From: an uncultured Victivallales bacterium | Lineage (GTDB): Bacteria > Verrucomicrobiota > Lentisphaeria > Oligosphaerales > JAFGRS01 | Length of the DNA stretch: 14,981 nt | Direction of reading: 5' to 3' | NCBI GenBank assembly: GCA_903834675.1 | Contig: CAILKC010000490.1 | Coordinates: forward strand, 1 to 14,981 | Shown here: positions 1-6,571 of the stretch, piece by piece | Layout: every line of letters starts with the position of its first letter | How positions within the stretch are numbered: position 1 is the stretch's first letter | Notes under the pieces: generated by a model | Databases searched by the model: none | Seen by the model: only the letters and a program-made list of their open reading frames with translations | What the model was told of the DNA's origin: nothing | Position numbers and translations under genes: made by a program

Positions 1-60
1 CGTCTCTCCAGGGGAATGGACCGGCCGCGGCTCGCGGCCAGTGCCCGGGCGGCCCCGGGC
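1..60. repeat. Structured intergenic repeat, copy A (truncated by window edge)
   Basis: Bases 1-41 are identical to 112-152, so copies A and B form a tandem pair with a 111-bp period. Copy A holds two perfect hairpins. The first is at 23-39, with a 7-bp stem (ggccgcg/cgcggcc) and loop gct. Three bases later comes the second at 43-60, with a 7-bp stem (gcccggg/cccgggc) and loop cggc. The start of the unit lies outside the window. No convincing protein is encoded here. The copy lies beyond the stop codon of the minus-strand yraN gene. This looks like a REP/BIME-like or structured-RNA repeat; its function is unknown. Confidence 0.75.
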
Positions 61-72
61 GCTCCCATCGGC

Positions 73-171
73 TGGAGATGCGGTGGGCTCCACCGCTCGC
101 CTGAGGCCAGGCGTCTCTCCAGGGGAATGGACCGGCCGCGGCTCGCGGCCAGAGCCGACCCGACGGTCGGC
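73..171. repeat. Structured intergenic repeat, copy B (complete unit)
   Basis: This is the complete unit, with four hairpins in a row. H1 at 80-96 has stem gcggtgg/ccaccgc and loop gct. H2 at 98-113 has stem cgcct/aggcg and a 6-nt loop. H3 at 134-150 has stem ggccgcg/cgcggcc and loop gct. H4 at 154-171 has stem gccgacc/ggtcggc and loop cgac. Between H2 and H3 lies a conserved single-stranded-looking linker containing tctccagggga. H4 differs from its counterpart in copy A at four stem pairs, and all four are compensated. That argues for selection on structure. The strand of any transcript is unknown. Confidence 0.75.
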
Positions 172-175
172 GCGC

Positions 176-205
176 CCAGGGAATGGCGTCTCTCTCGGGG
201 GATGG
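176..205. repeat. Degenerate fragment of the structured repeat
   Basis: Bases 185-205 (ggcgtctctc followed by tcgggggatgg) resemble the linker at 110-130, which reads ggcgtctctc followed by caggggaatgg. The match is followed directly by the 3' end of yraN, whose stop codon is at 216-218. It looks like a third, decayed or partial unit. The downstream hairpins H3 and H4 are not visible. Confidence 0.45.
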
Positions 206-215
206 TTCAAGGCGG

Positions 216-680
216 CTACTCGTCCAGGTCGTCATCGTCGAGGCGAACCATGGTATCGCCCCAGGGGCGTTCCTCCTCGGTGAAGGCGCCAGGCCAGTAG
301 CGGACATCGTACAGGCGGCGGCCGACCAGGACGATTTCCACGATGTCGTAGCGGTGGGGGATGGCCGGCCAGCCGAGGTCGCGTCGGTAGCGCCGGGCGG
401 CCTGCATGATGCGCTGTCGCTTGGCGCGGCCCACGGCGTCGGCGGGGCGCGCCTGGAGCTGCCGATGACGGGTCTTGACCTCGACGAAGCACAGCGTTGT
501 GCCTTGCCGCGCCACGATGTCGACTTCGCCCTGTGCCGTGCGGTAGTTGGTCGTCAGCACGTCCAGGCCGAGACGCTGCAGCAGGGTGCAGGCCAGGCGC
601 TCGCCGCGTCGGCCCAACCGCAGATGGGCCGCCCGCCGTCGGCGGAACGGAAGCGTTGGCACTCCTGGCATCTCCGGCAT
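216..680 (-). CDS. yraN: YraN/UPF0102 family nuclease-fold protein
   Basis: This 154-residue protein belongs to the widespread UPF0102 (YraN) family, which has a restriction-endonuclease/Holliday-resolvase-like fold and no firmly assigned reaction. The family signature is clear. It includes GRRGERLA near residues 23-30, NYR at 45-47, GEVDIVAR at 51-58, FVEVKTR at 65-71 and YDIV at 111-114. The Asp in GEVD and the Glu and Lys in VEVKT are the expected PD-(D/E)XK-type residues. The C-terminus ends in an acidic tail (LDDDDLDE), longer than in many homologues. The start at 680 is preferred because aggggag lies about 10 bases upstream. A second ATG three codons in (669-671) is poorly placed. The gene is divergent from the helicase gene and ends against the repeat cluster. 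Confidence 0.9.
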   Translation of the reverse strand: MPEMPGVPTLPFRRRRAAHLRLGRRGERLACTLLQRLGLDVLTTNYRTAQGEVDIVARQGTTLCFVEVKTRHRQLQARPADAVGRAKRQRIMQAARRYRRDLGWPAIPHRYDIVEIVLVGRRLYDVRYWPGAFTEEERPWGDTMVRLDDDDLDE

Positions 681-708
681 TGGACAAAGCTCCCCTGAAG
701 ACTAATAT
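680..708 (+). promoter_or_regulatory. Putative promoter for the mrfA-mrfB operon, overlapping an inverted repeat
   Basis: TTGGAC (680-685) is followed after 17 bp by TAATAT (703-708), giving a weak sigma70-like promoter upstream of the helicase gene. Its -10 element sits inside the inverted repeat gacta (700-704) / tagtc (713-717), which also overlaps the -10 of the divergent yraN promoter. A regulator bound there could affect both directions, but a five-base repeat may be chance. A LexA-type operator would be expected for a damage response, and I could not recognise one. Confidence 0.3.
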
Positions 709-736
709 AGAATAGTCATTCACGGTAGCGCGTCAA
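709..736 (-). promoter_or_regulatory. Putative promoter for yraN
   Basis: Read on the minus strand, TTGACG (736-731) is followed after 16 bp by TATTCT (714-709), about 30 bp upstream of the yraN start codon. It matches a sigma70-type promoter at 5/6 and 4/6 positions. It lies in the only clearly AT-rich stretch of the spacer. This is a pattern match only. Confidence 0.35.
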
Positions 737-760
737 GGGTCCTCAGCCGGTGGTTCAGCC

Positions 761-3208
761 ATGCGTGATGTCGTCGCTTTTCTGAAGAACCGCTTTGAGC
801 GTGAGATCCAGGCTCACCAGGTCATCGAGCCGAAGCGCGGGAGTTTCGCCGACTTCCCGGAGACGCTGGAGCCGCGCTTGCGGGAGGTGCTGGTCGCGGG
901 CGGCATCGAGTCGCTGTACTCGCACCAGGCCGAGGCGTTTGCGGCGATCTCGGGGGGCCAGGACACGGTGCTAGTCTCGCAGACCGCCAGTGGTAAGACC
1001 CTCTCCTTCCTGCTGCCGATCCTGAATGCGTACATGACCGCGCCGACGCCTTTCAGTGTGTTGCTGTTATACCCGACCAAGGCGCTGTCGCGGGACCAGG
1101 AGTCCACCCTTGGACGGTTGCTGCGCGCGGCGATGAAGACGCAGCGGCTGGGGACGTTCGACGGCGACACGCCCCAAGAGGAGCGCCAGAACCTCCAGCG
1201 CACGGCCGATTTCATCATCACCAACCCGGACATGCTGCATGCGGGGATTCTGCCCAATCACAACCGGCATTGGAAGGCCTTCCTGTCGCGGCTGCGCTAC
1301 ATCGTAGTGGACGAGGTGCATACGTACCGTGGCGCCTTCGGTTCGCATGTGGCCAACGTGTTTCGCCGGTTGCTGCGCGTCTGTGAGATGCACGGCAGTC
1401 GGCCGCAGTTCATCTGTTCGTCGGCGACGGTAGGCAATCCGGGGGAGCATGTGCGGGCGCTGTTTGGGCGGGAGTTCCGGGTGCTCGACCGGGACGGTGC
1501 GCCGCGGCCGCGCCGGGACCTGTACTTGGTGAACCCGCCCTTGGTGCAGAGCCCGGGTGCGGCGCCGTACCGCAAGGGTCCCGGATCGGTGTCGATAGCG
1601 CTGATCCGCGAGGCCGCGGAGCGCCAGGTTCGGACGATTTGTTTCTGTCGGGCGCGGCAGGAGGTGGAGCGGCTGTACCGCGCCGTCGTGGATGGCCGCT
1701 ACAGCCATCTGGCCGAGCGCGTCAAGCCCTACCGGGGGGGGCTGCTGCCGAGCGAACGTCGGCAGCTGGAGCGGGATCTGTTCGAGGGCCGCACCACCAC
1801 CATTATCACCACCAATGCCCTCGAACTCGGCATCGATATCGGCGATTTGGATCTGTGCATTCTCTCCGGTCACCCCGGCACCGTGGCCAGCTTCTGGCAG
1901 CAGGCTGGCCGGGTCGGCCGCAAGGGCAGCAACGCGGTGATCGTCTTTATCGCCAAGGACTCGCCGGTGGATCAGTACCTGGTCAACCACCCCGAGTTCA
2001 TCACCCAGGCTCCCATCGAGCACGCCTGGCTGAGCGCGGACAACCCCTACATCCTGTTGCAGCATCTGCCCTGCGCCGCCTACGAGCATCCGCTGCGGCG
2101 CTCCGAGCCCTTGTTTCCTGAGCCGGCTTTCAGCCTGGCGCTCGGCATCCTGGCGGAAGAGCAGACGCTGAAGCCGTACAACCAGTGCTTCCGCTACGCC
2201 CTGAGCGATTATCCTGCCCGCGGGGTGGATCTGCGCGGCCTGACCGACTACAACGTCGACATCTACTGCGGCACCGAGGTCATCGGCGAGATCGATCCCA
2301 TCGGCGCCCGCGGCACGCTTTATAAGGATGCGATCTACCAGCACCTCGGTCGGCGTTACCTGTCCATGGACCTGGACCTGGAAAAAAAGCTCTGCCGGGT
2401 CGAGGTCGTGGAGGTTGACTACTACACCGAGGCGGTCTGGGAGAATCGCCTCGAGATGAGCGCGGTCTACGAGGAGCGGGTGCAGCAGGCGGCAGCGGTG
2501 GCCTTCGGTGCGGTCCACGTCAACAAACAGCCCAAGCTCTACAAGAAGATCCGCGAGCGCAGCTACGAGAACATCGGCTACGGCCCGATTACGCTACCGG
2601 CCTTCGAGTACGACACCACGGGCCTGTCCCTGCTGGCGCCGAAGGAATGGCTGGCGCTGGTGGACGGGCAGGACAAGCGCTTTCTGGGCGCGGCCCTGTT
2701 CGGTCTGAGCTACATCCTGCGGCGCACGGCGCCGAGTCTGTGCATGGCCGATACCAACGACATCGGCACCGATGTGTCGTTGCAGGTCGACGAGCCGTCG
2801 CGCTGGAAGAGCGCGCTGTACCTCTACGATCAGCACGAGGGCGGGGTGGGCTACGCCGAGAAGATCTACGAGCGTCTCGACGATGCCCTGCGCCTCTGCC
2901 GCGAGGTCATGTCGGCCTGCCCCTGCAAAGGCGGTTGCCCGGCCTGCGTGCCACCCCTGCCGCCGGGCGTGGACACGGTGGAGCTCATCGAGTTGCTGGT
3001 TGAGTCCGACGCCTCGGTGGCCTGCACCCGCAGCCTGCTCGACGCCCTGCTGGAGGGCGTTGTGGGGCTGCCCCAGGTCACCGTGGTCCGCCGTCCTCGC
3101 GAAGCCGCCGTGGAGGCGCCGGGCGAGGATGCGGACCTGGTCAAGTTGAGCCAACGCCTGGGGCGGGCCGCCGACATCCTGCGGCAGAAACGCGAACGGC
3201 TTCACTGA
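761..3208 (+). CDS. mrfA: DEAD/DEAH-box DNA helicase with C-terminal DUF1998 module, MrfA/YprA-like
   Basis: This 815-residue superfamily 2 helicase is the likely motor of a DNA repair pair. B. subtilis MrfA is a DNA-dependent ATPase/helicase needed, with MrfB, for UvrA-independent repair of mitomycin C lesions. Visible motifs are the Q-like LYSHQ at 52-56, Walker A QTASGKT at 74-80, PTKALSRDQ at 105-113, TNPDMLH at 154-160, DEVH at 184-187, SSAT at 220-223, TNALELGIDIG at 351-361 and QQAGRVGRKG at 380-389. The C-terminal region carries four cysteines, C720, C722, C726 and C729 (CPCKGGCPAC), the metal-binding pattern of the MrfA/DUF1998 family. The length matches that of the family. The start is at 761; ggtgg at 749-753 is a modest ribosome site. 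The stop codon overlaps the ribosome site of the next gene, consistent with an operon. Confidence 0.9.
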   Translation: MRDVVAFLKNRFEREIQAHQVIEPKRGSFADFPETLEPRLREVLVAGGIESLYSHQAEAFAAISGGQDTVLVSQTASGKTLSFLLPILNAYMTAPTPFSVLLLYPTKALSRDQESTLGRLLRAAMKTQRLGTFDGDTPQEERQNLQRTADFIITNPDMLHAGILPNHNRHWKAFLSRLRYIVVDEVHTYRGAFGSHVANVFRRLLRVCEMHGSRPQFICSSATVGNPGEHVRALFGREFRVLDRDGAPRPRRDLYLVNPPLVQSPGAAPYRKGPGSVSIALIREAAERQVRTICFCRARQEVERLYRAVVDGRYSHLAERVKPYRGGLLPSERRQLERDLFEGRTTTIITTNALELGIDIGDLDLCILSGHPGTVASFWQQAGRVGRKGSNAVIVFIAKDSPVDQYLVNHPEFITQAPIEHAWLSADNPYILLQHLPCAAYEHPLRRSEPLFPEPAFSLALGILAEEQTLKPYNQCFRYALSDYPARGVDLRGLTDYNVDIYCGTEVIGEIDPIGARGTLYKDAIYQHLGRRYLSMDLDLEKKLCRVEVVEVDYYTEAVWENRLEMSAVYEERVQQAAAVAFGAVHVNKQPKLYKKIRERSYENIGYGPITLPAFEYDTTGLSLLAPKEWLALVDGQDKRFLGAALFGLSYILRRTAPSLCMADTNDIGTDVSLQVDEPSRWKSALYLYDQHEGGVGYAEKIYERLDDALRLCREVMSACPCKGGCPACVPPLPPGVDTVELIELLVESDASVACTRSLLDALLEGVVGLPQVTVVRRPREAAVEAPGEDADLVKLSQRLGRAADILRQKRERLH

Positions 3209-3215
3209 GGGGGAA
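3208..3215 (+). promoter_or_regulatory. Ribosome binding site of mrfB, overlapping the mrfA stop
   Basis: The purine-rich aggggga run begins on the last base of the mrfA stop codon and sits seven bases before the ATG at 3223. This supports that start and suggests translational coupling of the two genes. Confidence 0.7.
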
Positions 3216-3222
3216 CGCAGCC

Positions 3223-4176
3223 ATGGTGCGCGGTGCTTTCTTGCACCTACCGGGGATCGGGCCGGTCCGGGCGGCCCGCCTGGGTGCCCTCGGCGTCAAG
3301 GCGTGGGGCGAACTCGGGTCTGAGCCGCCCGCGGGTTTACGCTTGGGCCCGGCGTCTTGGGCCGCTCTGCTCGAGGCGGTGGCGCGTTGTGAGCAGGCCC
3401 TGGCCGACGGCGATATTGGTTACCTGGCGCGGGCCCTGCGCGGCCCCGACCTCTGGCGTCTGCTGGCCGCCTACGGCGAGCGTGCCGCCTTCGTCGACCT
3501 CGAGACCGACGGCCTGCACCACGGCGCCCGCGTCACGGTGATCGCCTGTCTGTGGCAGGGGCGGCTACACACCTTTGTGCGGGACGAGAATCTCGACGAC
3601 TTTCTCGATCTATTGCCGCAGGTGGAGTTGCTGGCCACCTTCAACGGGGCCAGTTTTGATGTCCCGATGATCCGCAACGGATTCCATATTCCCGAGCTGC
3701 CCTGCGCCCATCTTGACCTACGCTGGGTCTGCTACCACGCGGGCTGGCGCGGCGGTCTGAAGGCGGTGGAGAGTCAATTGGGCCTGCGTCGGCCTGCCGA
3801 TCTGGTGGGCGTCGATGGCGCCCAGGCGGTCGACCTGTGGAATTGCTGGGAGCAGCAGCGCAGTCGCCCGCACCGTGATCTGCTGGTGCGCTACTGTGCC
3901 GCCGACGCGGTGGCCCTGCGCGGGGTCGCCGGGGCGCTCCTGAAGCACTGCGGCTGTCCGTGCGTCTGGCCGGCGGGCGAGGCTGTGTGGAGTGACCTCA
4001 ACGAGGTCTTGCCGGCGCCCGCGGTGGCCCCCCTTCGACCGCCCCCGGCGGCCGCCCCCGCTGCCCCCGGCTCGTCCCGCCCGGCGGCCAACCCCCGCTT
4101 CGCCAACACCGAAAGCGCTGCTCGGCACCGCCTGCGGGAGTTGCTGCAACGGCGCTTTGCACAGCGCCCGGAGTGA
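3223..4176 (+). CDS. mrfB: RNase H-like DEDD 3'-5' exonuclease, MrfB/YprB-like
   Basis: This 317-residue protein carries the YprB-type RNase H-like exonuclease domain. The acidic active-site set is visible: D92 and E94 in VDLETDGL, D146 in FNGASFD, and D228 in YCAADAVAL. In B. subtilis MrfB, the equivalent metal-binding acids are needed for mitomycin C repair. The N-terminus has a helix-hairpin-helix-like stretch, HLPGIGPVRAARLGALGV (residues 8-25), common in this family and probably DNA-binding. The C-terminal part from about residue 255 is a Pro/Ala-rich linker followed by a basic helix (RHRLRELLQRRF). I see no TPR repeats, although B. subtilis MrfB (about 413 residues) is described as having them. 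The gene begins 14 bp after mrfA, which supports the functional pairing. A generic exonuclease role outside mitomycin repair remains possible. Confidence 0.85.
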   Translation: MVRGAFLHLPGIGPVRAARLGALGVKAWGELGSEPPAGLRLGPASWAALLEAVARCEQALADGDIGYLARALRGPDLWRLLAAYGERAAFVDLETDGLHHGARVTVIACLWQGRLHTFVRDENLDDFLDLLPQVELLATFNGASFDVPMIRNGFHIPELPCAHLDLRWVCYHAGWRGGLKAVESQLGLRRPADLVGVDGAQAVDLWNCWEQQRSRPHRDLLVRYCAADAVALRGVAGALLKHCGCPCVWPAGEAVWSDLNEVLPAPAVAPLRPPPAAAPAAPGSSRPAANPRFANTESAARHRLRELLQRRFAQRPE

Positions 4177-4186
4177 GCCGCGTGAG

Positions 4187-4220
4187 GCCCGGCCTCGGGC
4201 TGGCAAGGCCTTGGCCGGGC
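4187..4220 (+). terminator. Hairpin downstream of mrfB
   Basis: A perfect 8-bp inverted repeat, gcccggcc (4187-4194) and ggccgggc (4213-4220), encloses an 18-nt loop. The loop contains most of the palindrome caaggccttg. It begins 11 bases after the mrfB stop. It is not followed by a T-run, so it is not a classical intrinsic terminator. It may still mark the operon end or protect the mRNA 3' end. Confidence 0.4.
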
Positions 4221-4285
4221 GATATGTTGGGCCGGCGGTGCGATGGCAGGTGACAGCCTGGGGCAAGGCGACGAATAGGACGCCT

Positions 4286-4356
4286 GGGACGGCGGGGACG
4301 GGCCTGCCTATCCCCCATGCGTCCCCTGAGTCCCATCTGTCCCCTGAGTCCCAGTT
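4286..4356. repeat. GTCCC-type tandem repeat with an opposing GGGAC arm
   Basis: An 18-bp unit beginning gtcccctgagtccca occurs twice in tandem, at 4321-4338 and 4339-4356. Upstream, gggac (4286-4290) and ggggac (4294-4299) can pair with gtccc (4330-4334) and gtcccc (4321-4326). That gives an 11-bp stem with a symmetrical 3-nt internal loop and a 21-nt terminal loop. The rest of the 219-bp spacer (4177-4395) holds the hairpin at 4187-4220 and the ribosome site of the next gene. I see no clear promoter. The element could be a small dispersed repeat or a transcript-end structure. Confidence 0.5.
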
Positions 4357-4381
4357 CGTTGTCGCATTTGTTCCCCGGGTT

Positions 4382-4386
4382 AGGAG
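4382..4386 (+). promoter_or_regulatory. Ribosome binding site deciding the GTG start of the EamA gene
   Basis: The aggag at 4382-4386 is spaced nine bases from GTG 4396, whereas the first in-frame ATG is about 30 bases away. This favours the GTG start. Confidence 0.6.
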
Positions 4387-4395
4387 TCTTGAGTC

Positions 4396-5274
4396 GTGAG
4401 TCTTGCCGTGTTCTTTATGGTCCTCACCAGCGCGACGCTCCACGTGCTGTGGAACACCCTGGTCAAGCGTTGCGGCGACAAGCTGTCGTTTGCCTGGTTG
4501 ACGACGGTCGTCGGGACCCTGGCCGTGCTGCCGGTGTTCGTTGGCGCGCGCCTGCTGGCGCCGGGGCCGCTGGATGCGCGGATCGTGGGGCTGGCCCTGC
4601 TTTCGGGGTTGATCGAAGCCGGCTACATCATCGCGCTGTTCACGGCCTACGAACACGCCGATCTGTCGGTGGCCTATCCGCTCAGCCGTGGGGTGGCGCC
4701 GCTGGTCAGCCTGGTTCCGGGCATGGTGCTGCTGGGCGACAGGCTGAGTTTGGCTCAGGCGGCTGGCGTGGTCCTCATCGTGTTTGGCGTGGCTGGGGTG
4801 GCTGGCTCCGCCGTGCAGCGCAGCGGGGATCGCGCCTTGGCCCGGCGCGGGATTGGGCTGGCGCTACTCACCGGCGGCCTGATCGCTGGGTACCACGTGG
4901 TCGACCGTGGCGCCATGACTCTGGCGCGTCCGCCGTCGGTCATCGAGTACTACTTCCTGATGCACTCGACGCTGCTCGCCGTGCTGACGCTATGGGTCCT
5001 GGCCCGGGCGTCAGCACGGCGCCGCATCCTGAGCGAATGGGGGAGTAACCGGGGCGCGGTGCTGGCGGTTGGGGTCCTGTCGATCGGCGCGTACATGCTG
5101 ATCATGGTGGCCCTGCGCTATGGCAATGTGACCCTGGTGGCGGCGAGCCGCAACATCGGGATCGTGATCAGCACCGCGGTCGGGGCGCTCTTCCTTAAAG
5201 AGAGGGTGTGCGTGCTGCGCGGCGCCGGTGTGGCGCTGATCGTCGGGGGCGTGCTGGTGCTGCTGCTTGTGTGA
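4396..5274 (+). CDS. EamA/DMT-family inner-membrane transporter
   Basis: This 292-residue protein has about ten hydrophobic helices, roughly at 3-21, 32-50, 64-84, 95-113, 120-137, 153-170, 183-203, 220-240, 247-267 and 274-291. They are arranged as two EamA repeats. The repeat signatures are AYPLSRGVAPLVS (93-105) followed by GDRLSLAQA, and VAASRNIGIVIST (248-260) followed by LKERV. Members export or import small metabolites; the substrate cannot be told from sequence. The GTG start is chosen because aggag at 4382-4386 lies nine bases upstream. The first ATG is seven codons further in and has no such site. The next gene begins 20 bp after the stop, so the transporter probably shares a transcript with the ABC genes, though no functional link is shown. 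Confidence 0.85.
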   Translation: MSLAVFFMVLTSATLHVLWNTLVKRCGDKLSFAWLTTVVGTLAVLPVFVGARLLAPGPLDARIVGLALLSGLIEAGYIIALFTAYEHADLSVAYPLSRGVAPLVSLVPGMVLLGDRLSLAQAAGVVLIVFGVAGVAGSAVQRSGDRALARRGIGLALLTGGLIAGYHVVDRGAMTLARPPSVIEYYFLMHSTLLAVLTLWVLARASARRRILSEWGSNRGAVLAVGVLSIGAYMLIMVALRYGNVTLVAASRNIGIVISTAVGALFLKERVCVLRGAGVALIVGGVLVLLLV

Positions 5275-5279
5275 ACGCA

Positions 5280-5284
5280 GAGGA
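5280..5284 (+). promoter_or_regulatory. Ribosome binding site supporting GTG 5295
   Basis: The gagga run lies just after the eamA stop and 10 bases before GTG 5295. It lies downstream of the alternative GTG at 5271, so it favours the later start. Confidence 0.45.
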
Positions 5285-5294
5285 TGATTCAGGC

Positions 5295-6563
5295 GTGACG
5301 TGTGACCGCGCCATAACCCTGCTGGCCCTGGCCCGGCGCGAATGCCGGACCCGGAGCACCAGCTTCGTGCTTCTGGCGGCCGCGGTCGCCGCCGGGGTAG
5401 CGGCACTCCTGGCGGCGCTGGCCTCGGTACGGGCGCACGACCGGGTGACGGAGGCCATCCTGACGCAGCATGATGAGGCCCGGCGTGCCGGACTGCAGCG
5501 CTATGACCACGACCTGCGGCAAGCCATGCGCCGCCTCGGCTTCAACCTCCTGATTCTGTCGGCAGCCCAGTCGCTGGGCGATTTCTATGCCGACGGCTTC
5601 GCCTCTGCTACCCTGCCCGAAGACGCGGCCGGCCGGTTGGCCGCGGCGGGCCTGGTGACGGTGGAGCAGGTGGTGCCGGTGTTGCGGCGTAAGCTGCGCT
5701 GGGAAGAGCGCGGCTGGACGGTGTTTATGCAGGCGGTCGGGGCGCGCCAAGGCCGGCCGTCGGCCGCCGCGGACGAGCCTGAGAACAACGAGGTGCCGCG
5801 GGGCCGTCTCGATCTGGGGTATGAGCTTCAGCGGGGCCTGAATCTGCATCCCGGCGACCGGGTTTCCTTCCTGGGCGGGAGCTTCGTGGTCCGCTCCTGC
5901 CGACCCGAGACGGGGACGAGCGCGGACATCACGGTGTGGCTGAACCTGCCCGAGGCCCAGGAGCGCCTGAACCTGCCTGGCCAGGTGAGCGAGATTCACG
6001 CGCTGGAATGTCGCACGGCCTGGAATCGACTCGACCAGGTGCGCGCCGAGATCGTCCGGGTCATGCCCGGTCTGACCGTGCTCGAGGAAAGCGGCGAGAC
6101 CATGGCCGTGGCCGCGGCACGGGGAGCCTTCGAAGCGGGCCAGCGGGGACTGCTGGAGCAGATGCGCTTGGAGCGCGAGACGCAGCGCCGGATACGGGTA
6201 CGGCTGGCGCAGGCCATCTGTGGGTTGGCGCTGGCGCTGGCGGTGGGGGCGAGTCTGATTCTGGCGTGGGTAAACGCCCGCGAACGGCGGCTCGAGGTCG
6301 GGCTCTGGGCGGCGCTGGGGGTGGCGCCGGGCCAGGTGCAGCGGTTGCTGTTGTGGCGCGGTCTGCTGGCCGGCAGCGCGGGGGCGGTGGTGGGGGTAGC
6401 GCTTGGGTGTCCCTGGTGGGGCTGGCCCGGCCTGGGGACGCTGGCTGGCTGGGCTGGTCTGGGCCTGGGCGTGGCCTGGACCGCGGTGCTGCCGGCCAGC
6501 GCGTTGGCCACGGCCCTGGCCCTGCGCCTGGACCCGGCGGACGAGTTGAAGAACGAGGTTTGA
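5295..6563 (+). CDS. FtsX/MacB-type ABC transporter permease, subunit 1
   Basis: This protein of about 422 residues has MacB/LolC-like permease topology. There is one N-terminal helix (about 22-44), a large extracytoplasmic domain (about 45-300) and three C-terminal helices (about 303-327, 352-372, 382-408) forming the FtsX domain. It is closely related to the next gene. Shared blocks include FNLLIL, RRKLRWEERG, GYELQRGLNLHPGDRVSFLG, SADITVWLNLPEAQERLNLP and IHALEC. I choose GTG 5295 because gagga at 5280-5284 lies 10 bases upstream and the product then starts just before the typical Arg-rich pre-helix segment. A GTG at 5271 overlapping the eamA stop (GTGA) is an alternative that adds eight residues. 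Such permeases couple ATP hydrolysis to work on lipoproteins, peptides or other envelope substrates; the substrate here is unknown. Confidence 0.8.
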   Translation: MTCDRAITLLALARRECRTRSTSFVLLAAAVAAGVAALLAALASVRAHDRVTEAILTQHDEARRAGLQRYDHDLRQAMRRLGFNLLILSAAQSLGDFYADGFASATLPEDAAGRLAAAGLVTVEQVVPVLRRKLRWEERGWTVFMQAVGARQGRPSAAADEPENNEVPRGRLDLGYELQRGLNLHPGDRVSFLGGSFVVRSCRPETGTSADITVWLNLPEAQERLNLPGQVSEIHALECRTAWNRLDQVRAEIVRVMPGLTVLEESGETMAVAAARGAFEAGQRGLLEQMRLERETQRRIRVRLAQAICGLALALAVGASLILAWVNARERRLEVGLWAALGVAPGQVQRLLLWRGLLAGSAGAVVGVALGCPWWGWPGLGTLAGWAGLGLGVAWTAVLPASALATALALRLDPADELKNEV

Positions 6564-6571
6564 GGTGTGTC

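Noticed and set aside
1..205. Possible CRISPR array
   Set aside because: Only two exact copies, spaced 111 bp, with the space between filled by other parts of the same structured unit; no unique spacers of constant size and no cas genes.
16..300. Plus-strand ORFs across the 5' repeat cluster
   Set aside because: They run through tandem hairpin repeats and into the antisense of yraN. The residues are mostly Arg, Pro, Gly and Ala, with no recognisable domain.
1067..2518. 483-codon minus-strand ORF
   Set aside because: It lies antisense to the helicase, whose conserved motifs are unambiguous. Long antisense ORFs are expected at this GC content.
3718..4656. 312-codon minus-strand ORF spanning mrfB, the spacer and the EamA gene
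   Set aside because: It overlaps two well-supported genes on the other strand and has a low-complexity composition without family motifs.
5936..6571. N-terminal extension of permease 2 into permease 1
   Set aside because: The extension is a Gly/Arg/Ala-rich out-of-frame reading of permease 1. ATG 6572 has a ribosome site and starts a normal permease N-terminus.
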